Of a stretch of DNA of 64,000 bases, positions 8,806 to 18,492 are shown piece after piece (position 1 is the first letter of the stretch; each line of letters begins with the position of its first letter). Source of the stretch: Pleurocapsa minor HA4230-MV1 (lineage in GTDB: Bacteria > Cyanobacteriota > Cyanobacteriia > Cyanobacteriales > Xenococcaceae); NCBI GenBank assembly GCA_019359095.1, contig JAHHHZ010000023.1, positions 94,704 to 158,703 of the forward strand, given 5' to 3'. The translations under genes were made by a program, and so were the position numbers. Under the pieces are notes generated by a model that searched no databases, was not told the DNA's origin, and saw nothing but the letters and a program-made list of their open reading frames with translations.

Positions 8806-9999
8806 ATGATACCGAAGAAAGAAGTAATTGATATTGGTATTACTTGCGTACCTTTCGATGAACAAATGATGCTTATTTTGCGTTGGGCAAAAAGTAGAGC
8901 AAGCAAAGCTGTTTGTCTAGCAAATGTTCACATGTTGATGGAGGCACGACGAAATCCCTGGTACCAAGAAGTACTTCATCAAGCTGATTTAGTTACTCCA
9001 GACGGTAAGCCTTTAGTAATGATGTTACGTGGCTTGGGAATTATGGAGCAAAACCAAGTTTCTGGGATGAATGTTTTTGAACATCTCTGTGATTCAGCAG
9101 AAAAAGCAAATATATCCATTTATTTTTTGGGTTCTACCCCAGAAATTCTGGACAAGATGAAACAGAGAATCTCTAAAGATTATCCTATTCTCAAAATTGC
9201 TGGGATGAAATCTATTCCTTTTATGTCGGTTGATGAAATTCGCACCTCAAAAGACGAAGAGCTGATCGAAGAAGTCAACAATAGTGGTGCAGGAATTATT
9301 TTTGTCTGTCTGGGGTGTCCTAAACAAGAAGTCTGGATGTCTCAATATAAAGGCTCAATTAAAGGTGTGATGATTGGCGTAGGTGCTGTGTTCGCCATGT
9401 ATGCAGGAATTACTCCCCGCGCACCCCATCTAGTTCAGGAGGCGGGAATGGAGTGGCTATATCGTCTGGCTCAAGAACCTAGTCGTCTCTGGCATCGATA
9501 CAGTTCAACTATCCCTCCGTTTATGTATCTTGCTGCTAAGCAACTATTGAATCCAGGTAGTGTCAAGAGTATATTTTCTCAAGCAAATCTCTCTTTAGAT
9601 ATTGAAAATCTAGATTTTTCTCCAGAAAAGATTGGCAAAATTCTCCAAGAGCAAAACCTGTTAAGTACTCAGGAATTAGACCAAGCTTTACTACTACAAC
9701 AACTAAACCCTAATCTAAAGCTTGGTGAGATTTTAGTCCGCAATAATTCATTGTCTTTACCTCAACTTAAGTTTTATTTAAAAAACCAAAATGTCAAGCT
9801 TGGTCAATTATTAGTAGAGAAAAAAATATTGAAAGAAAACAAGCTGCAAGAACTTTTATTATTACAAAGTACTACAGAGCGAAGACTGGGAAGTATTTTA
9901 ATAGAAAAGAACAATATCTCTAAAGAACAGATAGAGGATATTTTGATTGAACAATATCTAAGACGTAAGGGCTTATTCTTAGCAGATTTAGTAGATTAG
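8806..9999 (+). CDS. WecG/TagA/CpsF-family glycosyltransferase with C-terminal MshEN-like repeats
   Basis: The first ~270 residues are a WecG/TagA (GT26) transferase: the motifs ANVHMLMEARR, DLVTPDGKPLV, VSGMNVFEHL, IYFLGSTPEIL, CLGCPKQEVWM and AGITPRAPHLVQEAGMEWLYRL are all present. The family moves an N-acetylmannosamine-type sugar onto lipid-linked GlcNAc. The remaining ~130 residues are four tandem units starting KIGKIL, KLGEIL, KLGQLL and RLGSIL, each followed by a short helix pair, as in the N-terminal MshEN domain of secretion ATPases. I chose ATG 8806 (MIPKKEVIDIG) because an upstream TTG adds a non-conserved AT-rich stretch. The fusion suggests regulation by, or docking to, another component. 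Confidence 0.88.
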   Translation: MIPKKEVIDIGITCVPFDEQMMLILRWAKSRASKAVCLANVHMLMEARRNPWYQEVLHQADLVTPDGKPLVMMLRGLGIMEQNQVSGMNVFEHLCDSAEKANISIYFLGSTPEILDKMKQRISKDYPILKIAGMKSIPFMSVDEIRTSKDEELIEEVNNSGAGIIFVCLGCPKQEVWMSQYKGSIKGVMIGVGAVFAMYAGITPRAPHLVQEAGMEWLYRLAQEPSRLWHRYSSTIPPFMYLAAKQLLNPGSVKSIFSQANLSLDIENLDFSPEKIGKILQEQNLLSTQELDQALLLQQLNPNLKLGEILVRNNSLSLPQLKFYLKNQNVKLGQLLVEKKILKENKLQELLLLQSTTERRLGSILIEKNNISKEQIEDILIEQYLRRKGLFLADLVD

Positions 10000-10315
10000 A
10001 TTAATAAAATATGACTAGATAAAAAATTTATAGTACTTTAGCTTACCTTGATTAATTATGGCATTATTACCAAGCAAATAGTAATTCAATGGATTTTTTA
10101 GCTTGAATACTTAAAATAATTATGTGCCTAAATTTAAAACTACAGATGTTTAGCTTATCAAGAAAAATAGTTTTAATCAAATTTGAGCAATGAATTTAAA
10201 ATTTTAAATATATTCTTTCGAGATATTAAAACAATATTTTTATTTGTTTTGATATTAATTAATGCTGTGCCAACTATTTCTCAGATTACATTTTACTATT
10301 GAATATTTATTATTT
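10000..10315. other. AT-rich intergenic gap
   Basis: About 316 bases of very AT-rich sequence between the WecG-like gene and the next glycosyltransferase. No hairpin with a T-run, no conserved coding signal and no repeat of the families seen elsewhere was found. Confidence 0.5.
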
Positions 10316-11287
10316 ATGATTGCAAACAACATTAAATCCCCTAAAGTTAGTATTGGTATACCTGTATATAACGGAGAAAAATATCTTAAATTAGCTATTG
10401 ATTCATTAATTAAACAGTCTTTTCAAGATTTTGAGATTATCATTTCTGACAATGCTTCAACAGATAAAACAGAAGAAATTTGCCGTTTGTTTCAATCTCA
10501 GGATAAAAGAGTTGTATATCATAGAAATCCTGTCAATATAGGAGCAGCAAGTAACTACAAGAAAGTATTTGAGTTGGCAAAAGGAGAATTCTTTAAATGG
10601 ATGGCTCACGACGATAAATGTTCTCCTAACTACCTAGAAGAGTGTGTAAAAGTTCTAGAAGATGATCCTAACGTTGTGATGTGCTTTCCTAAATTCGTGC
10701 TTATTGACGACAGAGATAACCCTTTTCCTCTGATTGAAAAGAATACTTATATTACTCCAGGAAAAAGGATTATCACTACTAACTTGCAGCGCAATTTTAT
10801 GTCAGTCCATCCAAGTGAGCGCTATTGGGAGGTTTTGTACCAGACAACCGAATGTTATGAGTTTTTTGGTTTATCTCGTAGAGACATAATTGAAGAAACT
10901 TCTCAACATGATGCTTTTTATGGTTCAGATAAAGTGCTTCTTTGTGAACTTGCAGTGATGGGTAAACTTAAGGAAGTTCCGAGTGCGACTGGCTATTTTA
11001 GAATTCATAATGAGCAGTCTCAATCACTTAAAAGCTCGAAAGAACGTGCCGAGTGGATTTCACCTAACTTAAACTATGGTGCATTTATGTCCCGGCTTAA
11101 ATGCCTTCAAGGATATTATCACAGTATATTCGCTTACTCTATTTCTTTGTCTGAAAGAATTAAGTGTTTATGGATATTAATAATATGGTCAATTAATTTA
11201 AATAATTGGCAGTCGATACTTTATGAGGTATTACGATGGGACTTCAATACTAGGAAGTCTTTACAAGACACTGTAGGCAAGGCATAA
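10316..11287 (+). CDS. Family 2 glycosyltransferase
   Basis: A 323-residue GT-A fold transferase beginning MIANNIKSPKVSIGIPVYNG. Motifs include the nucleotide-sugar fold VSIGIPVYNGEKYLKLAIDS, IISDNASTDKTEEI and a metal-binding HDD replacing the usual DxD (FKWMAHDDKCS). It would add one sugar to the growing lipid-linked repeat unit in the cytoplasm. ATG 10316 was preferred over an upstream ATG at 10262, which adds 18 hydrophobic residues not usual for the family. The acceptor and donor cannot be told from sequence. It ends with its own terminator, so the cluster is not one single transcript. Confidence 0.88.
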   Translation: MIANNIKSPKVSIGIPVYNGEKYLKLAIDSLIKQSFQDFEIIISDNASTDKTEEICRLFQSQDKRVVYHRNPVNIGAASNYKKVFELAKGEFFKWMAHDDKCSPNYLEECVKVLEDDPNVVMCFPKFVLIDDRDNPFPLIEKNTYITPGKRIITTNLQRNFMSVHPSERYWEVLYQTTECYEFFGLSRRDIIEETSQHDAFYGSDKVLLCELAVMGKLKEVPSATGYFRIHNEQSQSLKSSKERAEWISPNLNYGAFMSRLKCLQGYYHSIFAYSISLSERIKCLWILIIWSINLNNWQSILYEVLRWDFNTRKSLQDTVGKA

Positions 11288-11328
11288 AGCTCTACATCAG
11301 CTAAAACGTAACTAGAAAAAGAAAAAGA

Positions 11329-11373
11329 GGGAGTAGCAAGCTAAATGTATCTGATTTAGTACTCCCATTTTTT
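11329..11373 (+). terminator. Terminator after the first GT2 gene
   Basis: GGGAGTA at 11329-11335 pairs with TACTCCC at 11360-11366 across a 24-base loop, followed by A and six T residues. It splits the polysaccharide cluster into at least two transcription units. Confidence 0.75.
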
Positions 11374-11380
11374 GCTTAGG

Positions 11381-11536
11381 TTAAGCGATAACCTTAAGGA
11401 ATAGCCTGTTTACACTAATTGAGTTTGAGGGCAATTGTAGCAAAGGTTGGGAGCGTTCTACAAAAGGTTCTGTTGGAAAAAATTGAATTAAACTTTGCGC
11501 AGCTAAATTATCAAGGTTATAACTGAAATATACTAT
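11381..11536 (-). pseudogene. Possible coding remnant, unidentified
   Basis: On the minus strand an open stretch of 51 codons ends at 11381 and has a protein-like composition, including LAAQSLIQFFPTEPFVERSQ. A stop lies directly upstream in frame and there is no start codon, so it looks like the 3' end of a lost gene. I do not recognise the family. It could also be chance. Confidence 0.25.
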
Positions 11537-11674
11537 TTAATCATAATCCATATTAAGCTTTTTAATCAAAATATTATTTATTTGATTGGTAATTTTGCTA
11601 ACAAATAAAAGATTGAAATTACTTAAACAAAAAATATTAAAAGGCTTGAATATCTAGTTGATAATTTTGTAAAT

Positions 11675-13459
11675 ATGAATGAGTTTATAGCTAAGTTTTT
11701 ATATGTTACTACAGGAAAACATCGAGCATTGTTAATAATGTTTGGATTGTTTATTATTAGTTCATTTTTAGAAATGGTTGGATTAGGATTAATTGGCCCT
11801 TTTTCAGCAATGGTGACCAAGCCAGACTATATTAGTAGTAACGTTTGGCTGCAAAGCTTATATGTCAAATTTTCGATTAATTCATCGGAAATTTTCATAC
11901 TTTATTTTGGCATATTGACTATTCTTATTTTTTATTTTAAAAGCGCATTATCGTTTTTTACTCAAAAAGCTATTGCCGAATTTTCTCATAGTTTAAAAGG
12001 CGATTTATCTTCTAAGTTAATGAAGTCATATTTATCTGCTCCTTACACACTTCACTTAAGTAGAAACTCCGCCGATTTAGTCCAAAGTATCGTTACATTT
12101 ACGGATCGATTTTGCATTGGTTTAGTTTTATCTTTGCTAACGGCGCTATCAAATGGAGTAGTAATAATTGCTCTAGTTGCTCTATTAGTATCAACTAATG
12201 CGGCTGCCTCGTTTGGCATTACGGTGGTACTTTTTATCTCTTTGTTAGTCTTAAATCCCTTAAAAGATAAGTTGGCTTATTGGGGTAAACAGGGGTTTGA
12301 TGCTGAAGCGGAGATAATTAGAATTCTCAACCATGGGCTAGGTGGACTGAAAGAAACTAGAATAATTGGTTGTGAACCCTACTTTGAAGCTCAAATGAAT
12401 TGCGCAGCGAAAAAGTATTCTACTAATATGGGTTTGGCTTCTGGTTATTCTAACCTTCCTCGCTACATTGTCGAAGCTGTAATTATTAGCTTTTTGATTG
12501 TATTTGCCTTTTTATTTGTTACCTTCAATCAGGATGATAGTCAAAATATTACCTCAATATTTGGGATTTTTGCGATCGCCTCGATTCGTTTGCTACCAGC
12601 TACTGGCAATACCATTTCCTGTATCAGCGTGATTCGCTATAACATTCATTCTCTTGATTCTCTATATGCTGAACTGAAAGAAGCAAAAGATTTTGAATTG
12701 CAAAACGAAGAATTAAATACTTTGTCTGCACATCATTCTCAACTACAGTCCAAGCTTGCTTTCCAATCGCAGATCACGATTAAGAATTTAGTATACAAAT
12801 ATCCTAATGCCCAGAAGGATACCTTAGATTCCATTAGCTTAACTATTGAAAAAGGTCATTCTATCGGTTTGATTGGTAAGTCAGGATCGGGCAAGACAAC
12901 TTTGGTAGATGTGTTAATGGGTTTGCTTTCTCCCCAAAGTGGAGATATTTTGGTGGATGGGATTTCGGTTAAAAATCAAGTAAGGGCTTGGCAGAACTTA
13001 ATTGGCTATGTTCCTCAGTCGATTTTTTTGATTGATGACACTTTAGAGAGAAACATTGCCTTTGGTGTCCCCGATAATCAAATCGATCGCCAGAAAGTTC
13101 AAGCAGCGTTACAGGCAGCTCAACTAACCGAGGTAGTTGAAAGACTCCCTATGGGTCTAAATACTGCTGTGGGAGAAAGAGGAGTGTTGCTTTCTGGGGG
13201 TCAACGACAAAGAGTGGGGATTGCTCGGGCGCTATATCACGAGAAAGAAATTTTAGTCTTTGACGAGGCAACAGCTGCTTTGGATAACGAAACTGAAAAT
13301 TTAATTACCGACGCCACTAAGGCGCTTTCAGGCAGTAAGACAATTATTATCATTGCTCACCGCTTGAGTACCATCGAACATTGCGATCGCATCTATCGTT
13401 TGGAGCAAGGCTGCATCACCCAGTCGGGTAATTATCAAACCGTAATTTTAGATCAGTAG
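11675..13459 (+). CDS. ABC exporter, fused permease and ATPase (PglK/MsbA type)
   Basis: A 594-residue half-transporter: roughly six membrane helices in residues 15-315, then an ATPase with Walker A LIGKSGSGKTTL, Q-loop YVPQS, signature LLSGGQRQR, Walker B ILVFDEATAALD and H-loop IIAHR. It would work as a homodimer. The setting among glycosyltransferases and next to a polymerase-like protein suggests that it flips a lipid-linked saccharide, as PglK does, or exports another glycolipid. No Wzx-type flippase is visible in the window, which makes the flippase role attractive but unproven. Confidence 0.88.
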   Translation: MNEFIAKFLYVTTGKHRALLIMFGLFIISSFLEMVGLGLIGPFSAMVTKPDYISSNVWLQSLYVKFSINSSEIFILYFGILTILIFYFKSALSFFTQKAIAEFSHSLKGDLSSKLMKSYLSAPYTLHLSRNSADLVQSIVTFTDRFCIGLVLSLLTALSNGVVIIALVALLVSTNAAASFGITVVLFISLLVLNPLKDKLAYWGKQGFDAEAEIIRILNHGLGGLKETRIIGCEPYFEAQMNCAAKKYSTNMGLASGYSNLPRYIVEAVIISFLIVFAFLFVTFNQDDSQNITSIFGIFAIASIRLLPATGNTISCISVIRYNIHSLDSLYAELKEAKDFELQNEELNTLSAHHSQLQSKLAFQSQITIKNLVYKYPNAQKDTLDSISLTIEKGHSIGLIGKSGSGKTTLVDVLMGLLSPQSGDILVDGISVKNQVRAWQNLIGYVPQSIFLIDDTLERNIAFGVPDNQIDRQKVQAALQAAQLTEVVERLPMGLNTAVGERGVLLSGGQRQRVGIARALYHEKEILVFDEATAALDNETENLITDATKALSGSKTIIIIAHRLSTIEHCDRIYRLEQGCITQSGNYQTVILDQ

Positions 13460-13479
13460 CTTAGATCTTTTGCAACATC

Positions 13480-13596
13480 ATGGTGCCAAAAATAGATTTT
13501 TACCCTAAATCTCCCACAGACCCACCTGAAGGAGCTTATTTTCGAGAATTAAAGGATCTGCAACAACTTCAAATAGAGGCAACTTTATCAAAATGA
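13480..13596 (+). CDS. Small ORF translationally coupled to the next glycosyltransferase (hypothetical)
   Basis: An ATG-initiated frame of 38 codons fills most of the 133-base gap after the ABC exporter and ends in an ATGA overlap with the start of the next gene. It begins MVPKIDFYPKSPTDPPEG and ends LQIEATLSK. The composition is protein-like and it carries no obvious membrane segment. No strong ribosome-binding site precedes it. It could be a leader peptide coupling translation of the glycosyltransferase, the tail of a lost gene, or chance. I recognise no family. Confidence 0.35.
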   Translation: MVPKIDFYPKSPTDPPEGAYFRELKDLQQLQIEATLSK

Positions 13597-14648
13597 CCCC
13601 CAATATTTTAGTTAGCATAATTATTAATAACTACAATTACGCTCGCTTTTTAGCCGAGGCAATTAATAGTGCCTTAAATCAAAGTTATGAGCAGATTGAG
13701 GTAATTGTTGTCGATGATGGTTCTACGGATAATTCTCGCCAAATTATTGCCGAATATGGCGATCGCATCATTCCTATTTTACAACCTAACGGTAAGCAAG
13801 CGGAGGCTTTCAACAGTGGTCTTGCTCGTAGTCAAGGGGAAATTATTATCTTCCTCGATTCAGATGATTATCTGTTTCCCCAAGCTGTGGCGGAGATTGT
13901 TAAAGTTTGGAGACCCGATCTAGCGAAGGTACATTATCGCTTAAACGTCGTGAATGGTGTGGGTGAATCTCTCGGCTATTCATTACCCCAGGGTACGATT
14001 CCTCTTACTCAGGGAAAAGTTTGGCAAATGCTGCTAGAAACTGGCAGTTACATTAGTACACCTACCAGCGGCAATGCTCTAAGTCGTCAGGTGTTAAGCA
14101 ATTTGTTTCCCATTCCCAAGGAATACAAGCTGAGCGCTGATGATTACCTATCTTTTCAAGTGCCATTTTACGGTGAAGTAATGGCGATTGACCATGCTCT
14201 AGGCGTTTATCGAGTTCACGATAATAACCAGTGGGCATTGTCTACGGTGACAGGCGATCGCTTTTTACGGTTTGTCCGTCATGATCTCCAAAATTTTGCT
14301 TTGCTAACCAACAAAGCTCAAGAACTGGGTTATCAGGTTCCTCCAGACTTAGAGCAGCGTTCTATTGGTCGGCTGTGGTCAAGAATTATTTCCTTAAGGC
14401 TCAATGCCCAGACTCATCCTGTGCCGAGCGATCGCTCAGTAAAGCTAATTTATCAAGGAATCAGAAGTCTTTGGAAATATTCTAACTTTAACTTGCCTAA
14501 GCGCATCTTTTATAGTCTTTGGTTTATTTGGGTGGGCTTAATGCCTTTAACCCTAGCCAAGCCAGCTATTTCCTGGTTGTATGCTCCCCAACATCGTCCA
14601 AAATTGATTAGCTGGACGACTACTAAACTTCGAGCTTTAATCAGTTAA
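13593..14648 (+). CDS. Family 2 glycosyltransferase
   Basis: A 351-residue GT2 enzyme with the classical N-terminal fold: SIIINNYNYARFLAEAINSA, the VVDDGSTDNS loop, and the metal-binding IIFLDSDDYLFP. The C-terminal third is basic with a hydrophobic stretch near FYSLWFIWVGLMPLTLA, which may sit on the membrane. It should transfer a sugar during assembly of the polysaccharide repeat. Its ATG overlaps the stop of a 38-codon reading frame, suggesting translational coupling. Substrate unknown. Confidence 0.88.
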   Translation: MTPNILVSIIINNYNYARFLAEAINSALNQSYEQIEVIVVDDGSTDNSRQIIAEYGDRIIPILQPNGKQAEAFNSGLARSQGEIIIFLDSDDYLFPQAVAEIVKVWRPDLAKVHYRLNVVNGVGESLGYSLPQGTIPLTQGKVWQMLLETGSYISTPTSGNALSRQVLSNLFPIPKEYKLSADDYLSFQVPFYGEVMAIDHALGVYRVHDNNQWALSTVTGDRFLRFVRHDLQNFALLTNKAQELGYQVPPDLEQRSIGRLWSRIISLRLNAQTHPVPSDRSVKLIYQGIRSLWKYSNFNLPKRIFYSLWFIWVGLMPLTLAKPAISWLYAPQHRPKLISWTTTKLRALIS

Positions 14649-14765
14649 AAACCTTGGCAACATTTGTCAGAGCTTTATCTTGGGGATATTAAGCAAATGT
14701 AAATGAGATCTGATCATAGATGAGAACGATTCTAATTGCAATAGTTATATGTAACTGTATCGATT

Positions 14766-16133
14766 ATGTTTAATAGTGCCGAATCAATTAGTAAAAGGTC
14801 GAAAGAGAATTTAGCTGGGGCAAATAATACTAACTTCATCATTTTTGCTTTTTGCCTTGTTTTTTATGGGCGAATTTTTATTACTTTAACTTCGGCTCCA
14901 CCAATTTTGATTCATGCTCATTTTGTCATTGTTCCTCTGGTTCTGGGAATTGCTTTAGCTACGGCAACTGCCAAAAATCCACAGCAAACTATACTAGTAC
15001 GTTCTTTGCTCTGGGGCATGTTGATTTTTCTGGTCACAATTTTAGTTAGTGCCATCTGGAATCGAGCTGGCTTTATCAACGCCGTTGTCAGCTTCATGAT
15101 GCTGGGGGAGCCAATGATGTTTTTAGTGGCTATTGTCTGTATTCCAATGTCAGCAAGATTTTTTAGGCGGCTTAAAAGCTGGTTTATGGCATCGGTAGCG
15201 ATCAACTTTTTGCTAGCTGCGGGGCAAAAACCGCTGATTGATGGCGGAAAAATTGATGCCCAAGGATTTGATGGTACTGATGGTTGTGGTGGAGTATTTT
15301 TTGTCTCAGGCGCGGGTAATTATGTATCGGCATCGGTATCTATTGCCTTTGCTATTTACTTTTTGGCAAACGGCAAAAACTTTCCCCTTTGGATTAGAGT
15401 TACGACGATTTTGGCAGCGTCTTGGCAACTACTATTTTCTGATTCAAAACAGCTGATCTTAGCCTATTCTTTAGCCTGGATAATTCTAATTATCTTTAAT
15501 TTTCAAGACGTGGGTAAAACCATCAAGCTGCTACTGGGCATTATGGTTACTGGGTTGATTTTCTTCTGGTGTGTGCAAAATTTAGAGGCGTTTAATGCTT
15601 TTACCGCTTGGGCGAGACCAGAGTTGTATGGAAAAAATGGCGATGCTTGGTTCACTAAATTTTATTCCCTCAAAGCAATCTTGGCTGAGTTTAAATCTCC
15701 AGCCAACTGGCTATTTGGCTTGGGCCCTGGTCATACTGTAAGCCGTTTGGGAGCTTGGTTTATGCAGGACTACAGCCTGATTCTTGAACCTTTAGGGGCA
15801 ACTAGCACCTCTATTGGGATAAGGTCTCGCGAGTTTATTGATAGTTTTTGGTTAGCTACTGGTTCTAGTCTATTTAGTCCTGTTTTTAGCTGGGCGGGAA
15901 TTTGGGGTGATATTGGACTATTGGGTCTAGGAGGCTATCTGTATTTAGCCTATGTAATTTGGCAATCTTTTGGCTTAGATAATTCCTTAAAAATTACTTT
16001 ACTGGCGACTCTGGTTTTAGGGTTTATTTTTACTCAGCTTGAAGAACCTGGCTATATGCTGTTTCTTTCGATGTTGCTGGGGCTAGCCTGGCATGAAAGA
16101 CGGCTGAAATTTGAGCAGCAGGCGCAAGTTTAA
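14766..16133 (+). CDS. O-antigen polymerase/ligase-like membrane protein
   Basis: A 455-residue polytopic membrane protein, by eye about 10-12 hydrophobic segments, with a large loop around residues 260-380 (after the helix ending FFWCVQNLEAFN) as in Wzy and WaaL proteins. The loop contains LFGLGPGHTVSRLG, a short G-rich stretch often seen in this family. It would polymerise or ligate repeat units on the periplasmic side. The gene lies in a same-strand row of glycosyltransferases and is followed after 23 bases by the next one. Wzy and WaaL types cannot be told apart by eye. Confidence 0.75.
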   Translation: MFNSAESISKRSKENLAGANNTNFIIFAFCLVFYGRIFITLTSAPPILIHAHFVIVPLVLGIALATATAKNPQQTILVRSLLWGMLIFLVTILVSAIWNRAGFINAVVSFMMLGEPMMFLVAIVCIPMSARFFRRLKSWFMASVAINFLLAAGQKPLIDGGKIDAQGFDGTDGCGGVFFVSGAGNYVSASVSIAFAIYFLANGKNFPLWIRVTTILAASWQLLFSDSKQLILAYSLAWIILIIFNFQDVGKTIKLLLGIMVTGLIFFWCVQNLEAFNAFTAWARPELYGKNGDAWFTKFYSLKAILAEFKSPANWLFGLGPGHTVSRLGAWFMQDYSLILEPLGATSTSIGIRSREFIDSFWLATGSSLFSPVFSWAGIWGDIGLLGLGGYLYLAYVIWQSFGLDNSLKITLLATLVLGFIFTQLEEPGYMLFLSMLLGLAWHERRLKFEQQAQV

Positions 16134-16156
16134 ATTTATTAATATTTTATCTTCTT

Positions 16157-17350
16157 ATGTCTAATACTATTAAGCTCCACAATGACCCAAAGCTTGAAAA
16201 AGCTACTCCAGCAACAAAATTACGGGTTTTGTTTATCAGCCATACCTACGTAGTAGGAGTTAACCAGGGTAAGCTAAAAGCGATCGCCGATACAGGAGTA
16301 GAGGTTGCTTTGCTAGCTCCTAGTAACTGGCAGGCTCTGGAATGGAAACGTGTCATTAAGCTGGAAACTCCCTTTCCTGAAATCAAAACTTACTCGGCAC
16401 CAGTTTTGTTCTCTGGCAGAGTCGGAGCGCATATTTATAACCCCTGGAAGATTTGGCAGGTAATTAATGACTTTAAACCTGATGTGATCCAGGTGGAAGA
16501 AGAGATTTTTTCGCTATCTGCTCTGGAAGTCGCTTTTTGGGCTAAGTTATGCCGTAAGCCGATGGTGGTATTTGGCTGGGAGAATCAATTGCGCTCTTTA
16601 TCGTTCCTGCGTCGTGGGATACGGAACTTTGTCATGGGGGCGACCAACCTCTATCTAGCTGGTAATCAGGATGGTGCTGAGGTGATGCGAAGCTGGAATT
16701 ATCAGGGACAAATTGAGGTCATGCCGCAAATGGGAGTGGATACGGAGTTATTTACTCCCCCTGCGCAAAAATCGCCAGAAGATCGGGATCGGGTAAATAT
16801 TGGTTTTCTGGGGCGATTAGTTCCCGAAAAAGGGCTAGATATCCTATTGGCTGCCGTGAGCCAGCTTCAACAGCAGGATTTAGATTTTCAGGTTACTCTG
16901 TGCGGTTCTGGCCAGAGCGAGGCAGACTTACGTGAGGCAGCTAAAAATCAGCAGATTGCCGAGCGGTTAACCTGGCGTGGTGCTGTACCTCATGAAGCGG
17001 CACCCATTGAGTTAAGCAAATTTGATGTTTTGGTATTGCCTTCTCGTACTATTGCTACCTGGAAAGAACAGTTCGGTCACGTAATTATTGAAGCCATGGC
17101 TATGGGTATTGCCGTAGTAGGCTCTAACTGTGGAGAGATTCCCCATGTAATTGCTAGGGATGACTTGATTTTTCCTGAAGGAAATCCAGTAGCTTTAGCC
17201 GAAATTTTAAAACGGCTCATTTGTGATCGCAATTGGCGCGAGGAAATGGGGAACTATGGAATAGAGAGAGTAAAACAACATTATTCTCACGAACGAATTG
17301 CCCAAAGATTAGTCGAGCAGTGGCAAAAATTAATTCCCGCATTAAAGTAA
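16157..17350 (+). CDS. Family 4 glycosyltransferase
   Basis: A 397-residue GT-B transferase. The N-terminal acceptor domain begins after a 24-residue hydrophilic leader at RVLFISHTYVVG. The donor domain carries NIGFLGRLVPEKGLDILL and the late signature FGHVIIEAMAMGIAVVGSNCGEIP, where the family EX7E pair lies. It would add a sugar to the polysaccharide intermediate in the cytoplasm. The acyltransferase gene follows only three bases after its stop, so the two are surely cotranscribed. Confidence 0.9.
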   Translation: MSNTIKLHNDPKLEKATPATKLRVLFISHTYVVGVNQGKLKAIADTGVEVALLAPSNWQALEWKRVIKLETPFPEIKTYSAPVLFSGRVGAHIYNPWKIWQVINDFKPDVIQVEEEIFSLSALEVAFWAKLCRKPMVVFGWENQLRSLSFLRRGIRNFVMGATNLYLAGNQDGAEVMRSWNYQGQIEVMPQMGVDTELFTPPAQKSPEDRDRVNIGFLGRLVPEKGLDILLAAVSQLQQQDLDFQVTLCGSGQSEADLREAAKNQQIAERLTWRGAVPHEAAPIELSKFDVLVLPSRTIATWKEQFGHVIIEAMAMGIAVVGSNCGEIPHVIARDDLIFPEGNPVALAEILKRLICDRNWREEMGNYGIERVKQHYSHERIAQRLVEQWQKLIPALK

Positions 17351-17353
17351 TTT

Positions 17354-18433
17354 ATGAGCGAAACATCTAGAGCAGCAGGTATCGATCTGTGTCGTGGGTT
17401 AGCAGCCTTCGCCGTGATTTTAGTCCACTCAGGAGATGAAACTTGGGGAGTCCCAATCAGCGATCGCGCTATTCAATTTCGCCATTTATTTTATTTTGCC
17501 GTACCGTTTTTTTTGGCAGCATCTTTTTACTTTAGTACGAAAAGAACGCCGTTAAAGATTAATCGTGCTTTTTGGCAAAAAAAAATCCAGCGGATCGTCG
17601 TGCCATATCTATTGTGGAGCTTACTTTATGTTGTGGTTAAATTGGCGATCGCTTTTCTAACTCAAGAAACAGCACAAATCCCGCAATTACTAGCAGATCC
17701 TGTAGCGATTGTTTTCCTGGGAGGCGCTTCTTATCATTTATATTTTATGCCTCTTTTAATAGCTGGGACGACGCTGTTGTATCTGGCAAATTATCTTAGC
17801 CAGGTAAAATATTCAGTTTTTCTGCTGTCGTTTTTGACTACAGTCAGCATTTTGCTCTATCAGCTGTTGATCGTCTCTAAAAATGACTTTAATCTTGGTG
17901 ACTATAATGCTTTTGCGCAGTTATTTCCAGTTCTTGGGGATAATATTTTGGCTCAAATCTGGAGATGCATTTTAGTTAACCTGGCGTGGTTAATTAGATG
18001 TTTTCCTTACTTGGCGATCGCTCTATTGCTCCAGGCAATCTTGAGCAAAGATCGGCAGTGGCTCTATCAACCAGCAAATGTAACTGCAATATTTTTGGTT
18101 TTTTTACTAGTTGATATTCTGGGTGCTAAGTATTTACCTGATGCTTTGAGTGAGCTATTAATTGCTTACTCTTTGTTGCTGTTTGGGATTGCGGTTTCTC
18201 AATTTATTTCTAACAGCAAGTTAATTACTAATCTCGGCTTGTGTTCTTTTGGGATTTACTTGATACATCCTCTGGTCAAAAGTGTAGTCGAGATTTTACT
18301 GGCAAAAATACCGCAAGTTACCCAAAGCGTTTCGATTGTATCAATGTTGATTTACGCTATCTCTAGTTTTTTACTTAGCTGGCTGGCGATCGCCTTAATG
18401 CAAAAAAATAAGCTGATTGCTCAATATATCTAG
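17354..18433 (+). CDS. Acyltransferase 3 family membrane protein
   Basis: A 359-residue multi-pass protein of the acyltransferase-3 (OafA/NodX-like) family. The N-terminal signature GIDLCRGLAAFAVILVHSGD has the Arg and the helix-1 His expected for this family, and about ten hydrophobic segments follow. Members transfer acetyl or succinyl groups to sugars of surface polysaccharides. The three-base gap from the upstream glycosyltransferase argues that it modifies the same polymer. Acyl donor and target sugar are unknown. Confidence 0.85.
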   Translation: MSETSRAAGIDLCRGLAAFAVILVHSGDETWGVPISDRAIQFRHLFYFAVPFFLAASFYFSTKRTPLKINRAFWQKKIQRIVVPYLLWSLLYVVVKLAIAFLTQETAQIPQLLADPVAIVFLGGASYHLYFMPLLIAGTTLLYLANYLSQVKYSVFLLSFLTTVSILLYQLLIVSKNDFNLGDYNAFAQLFPVLGDNILAQIWRCILVNLAWLIRCFPYLAIALLLQAILSKDRQWLYQPANVTAIFLVFLLVDILGAKYLPDALSELLIAYSLLLFGIAVSQFISNSKLITNLGLCSFGIYLIHPLVKSVVEILLAKIPQVTQSVSIVSMLIYAISSFLLSWLAIALMQKNKLIAQYI

Positions 18434-18492
18434 CATCTCTAGATTTGATTTTGGTAGTAAAAATAAAGGTTTTAAATTATTGAGGAGGATAA

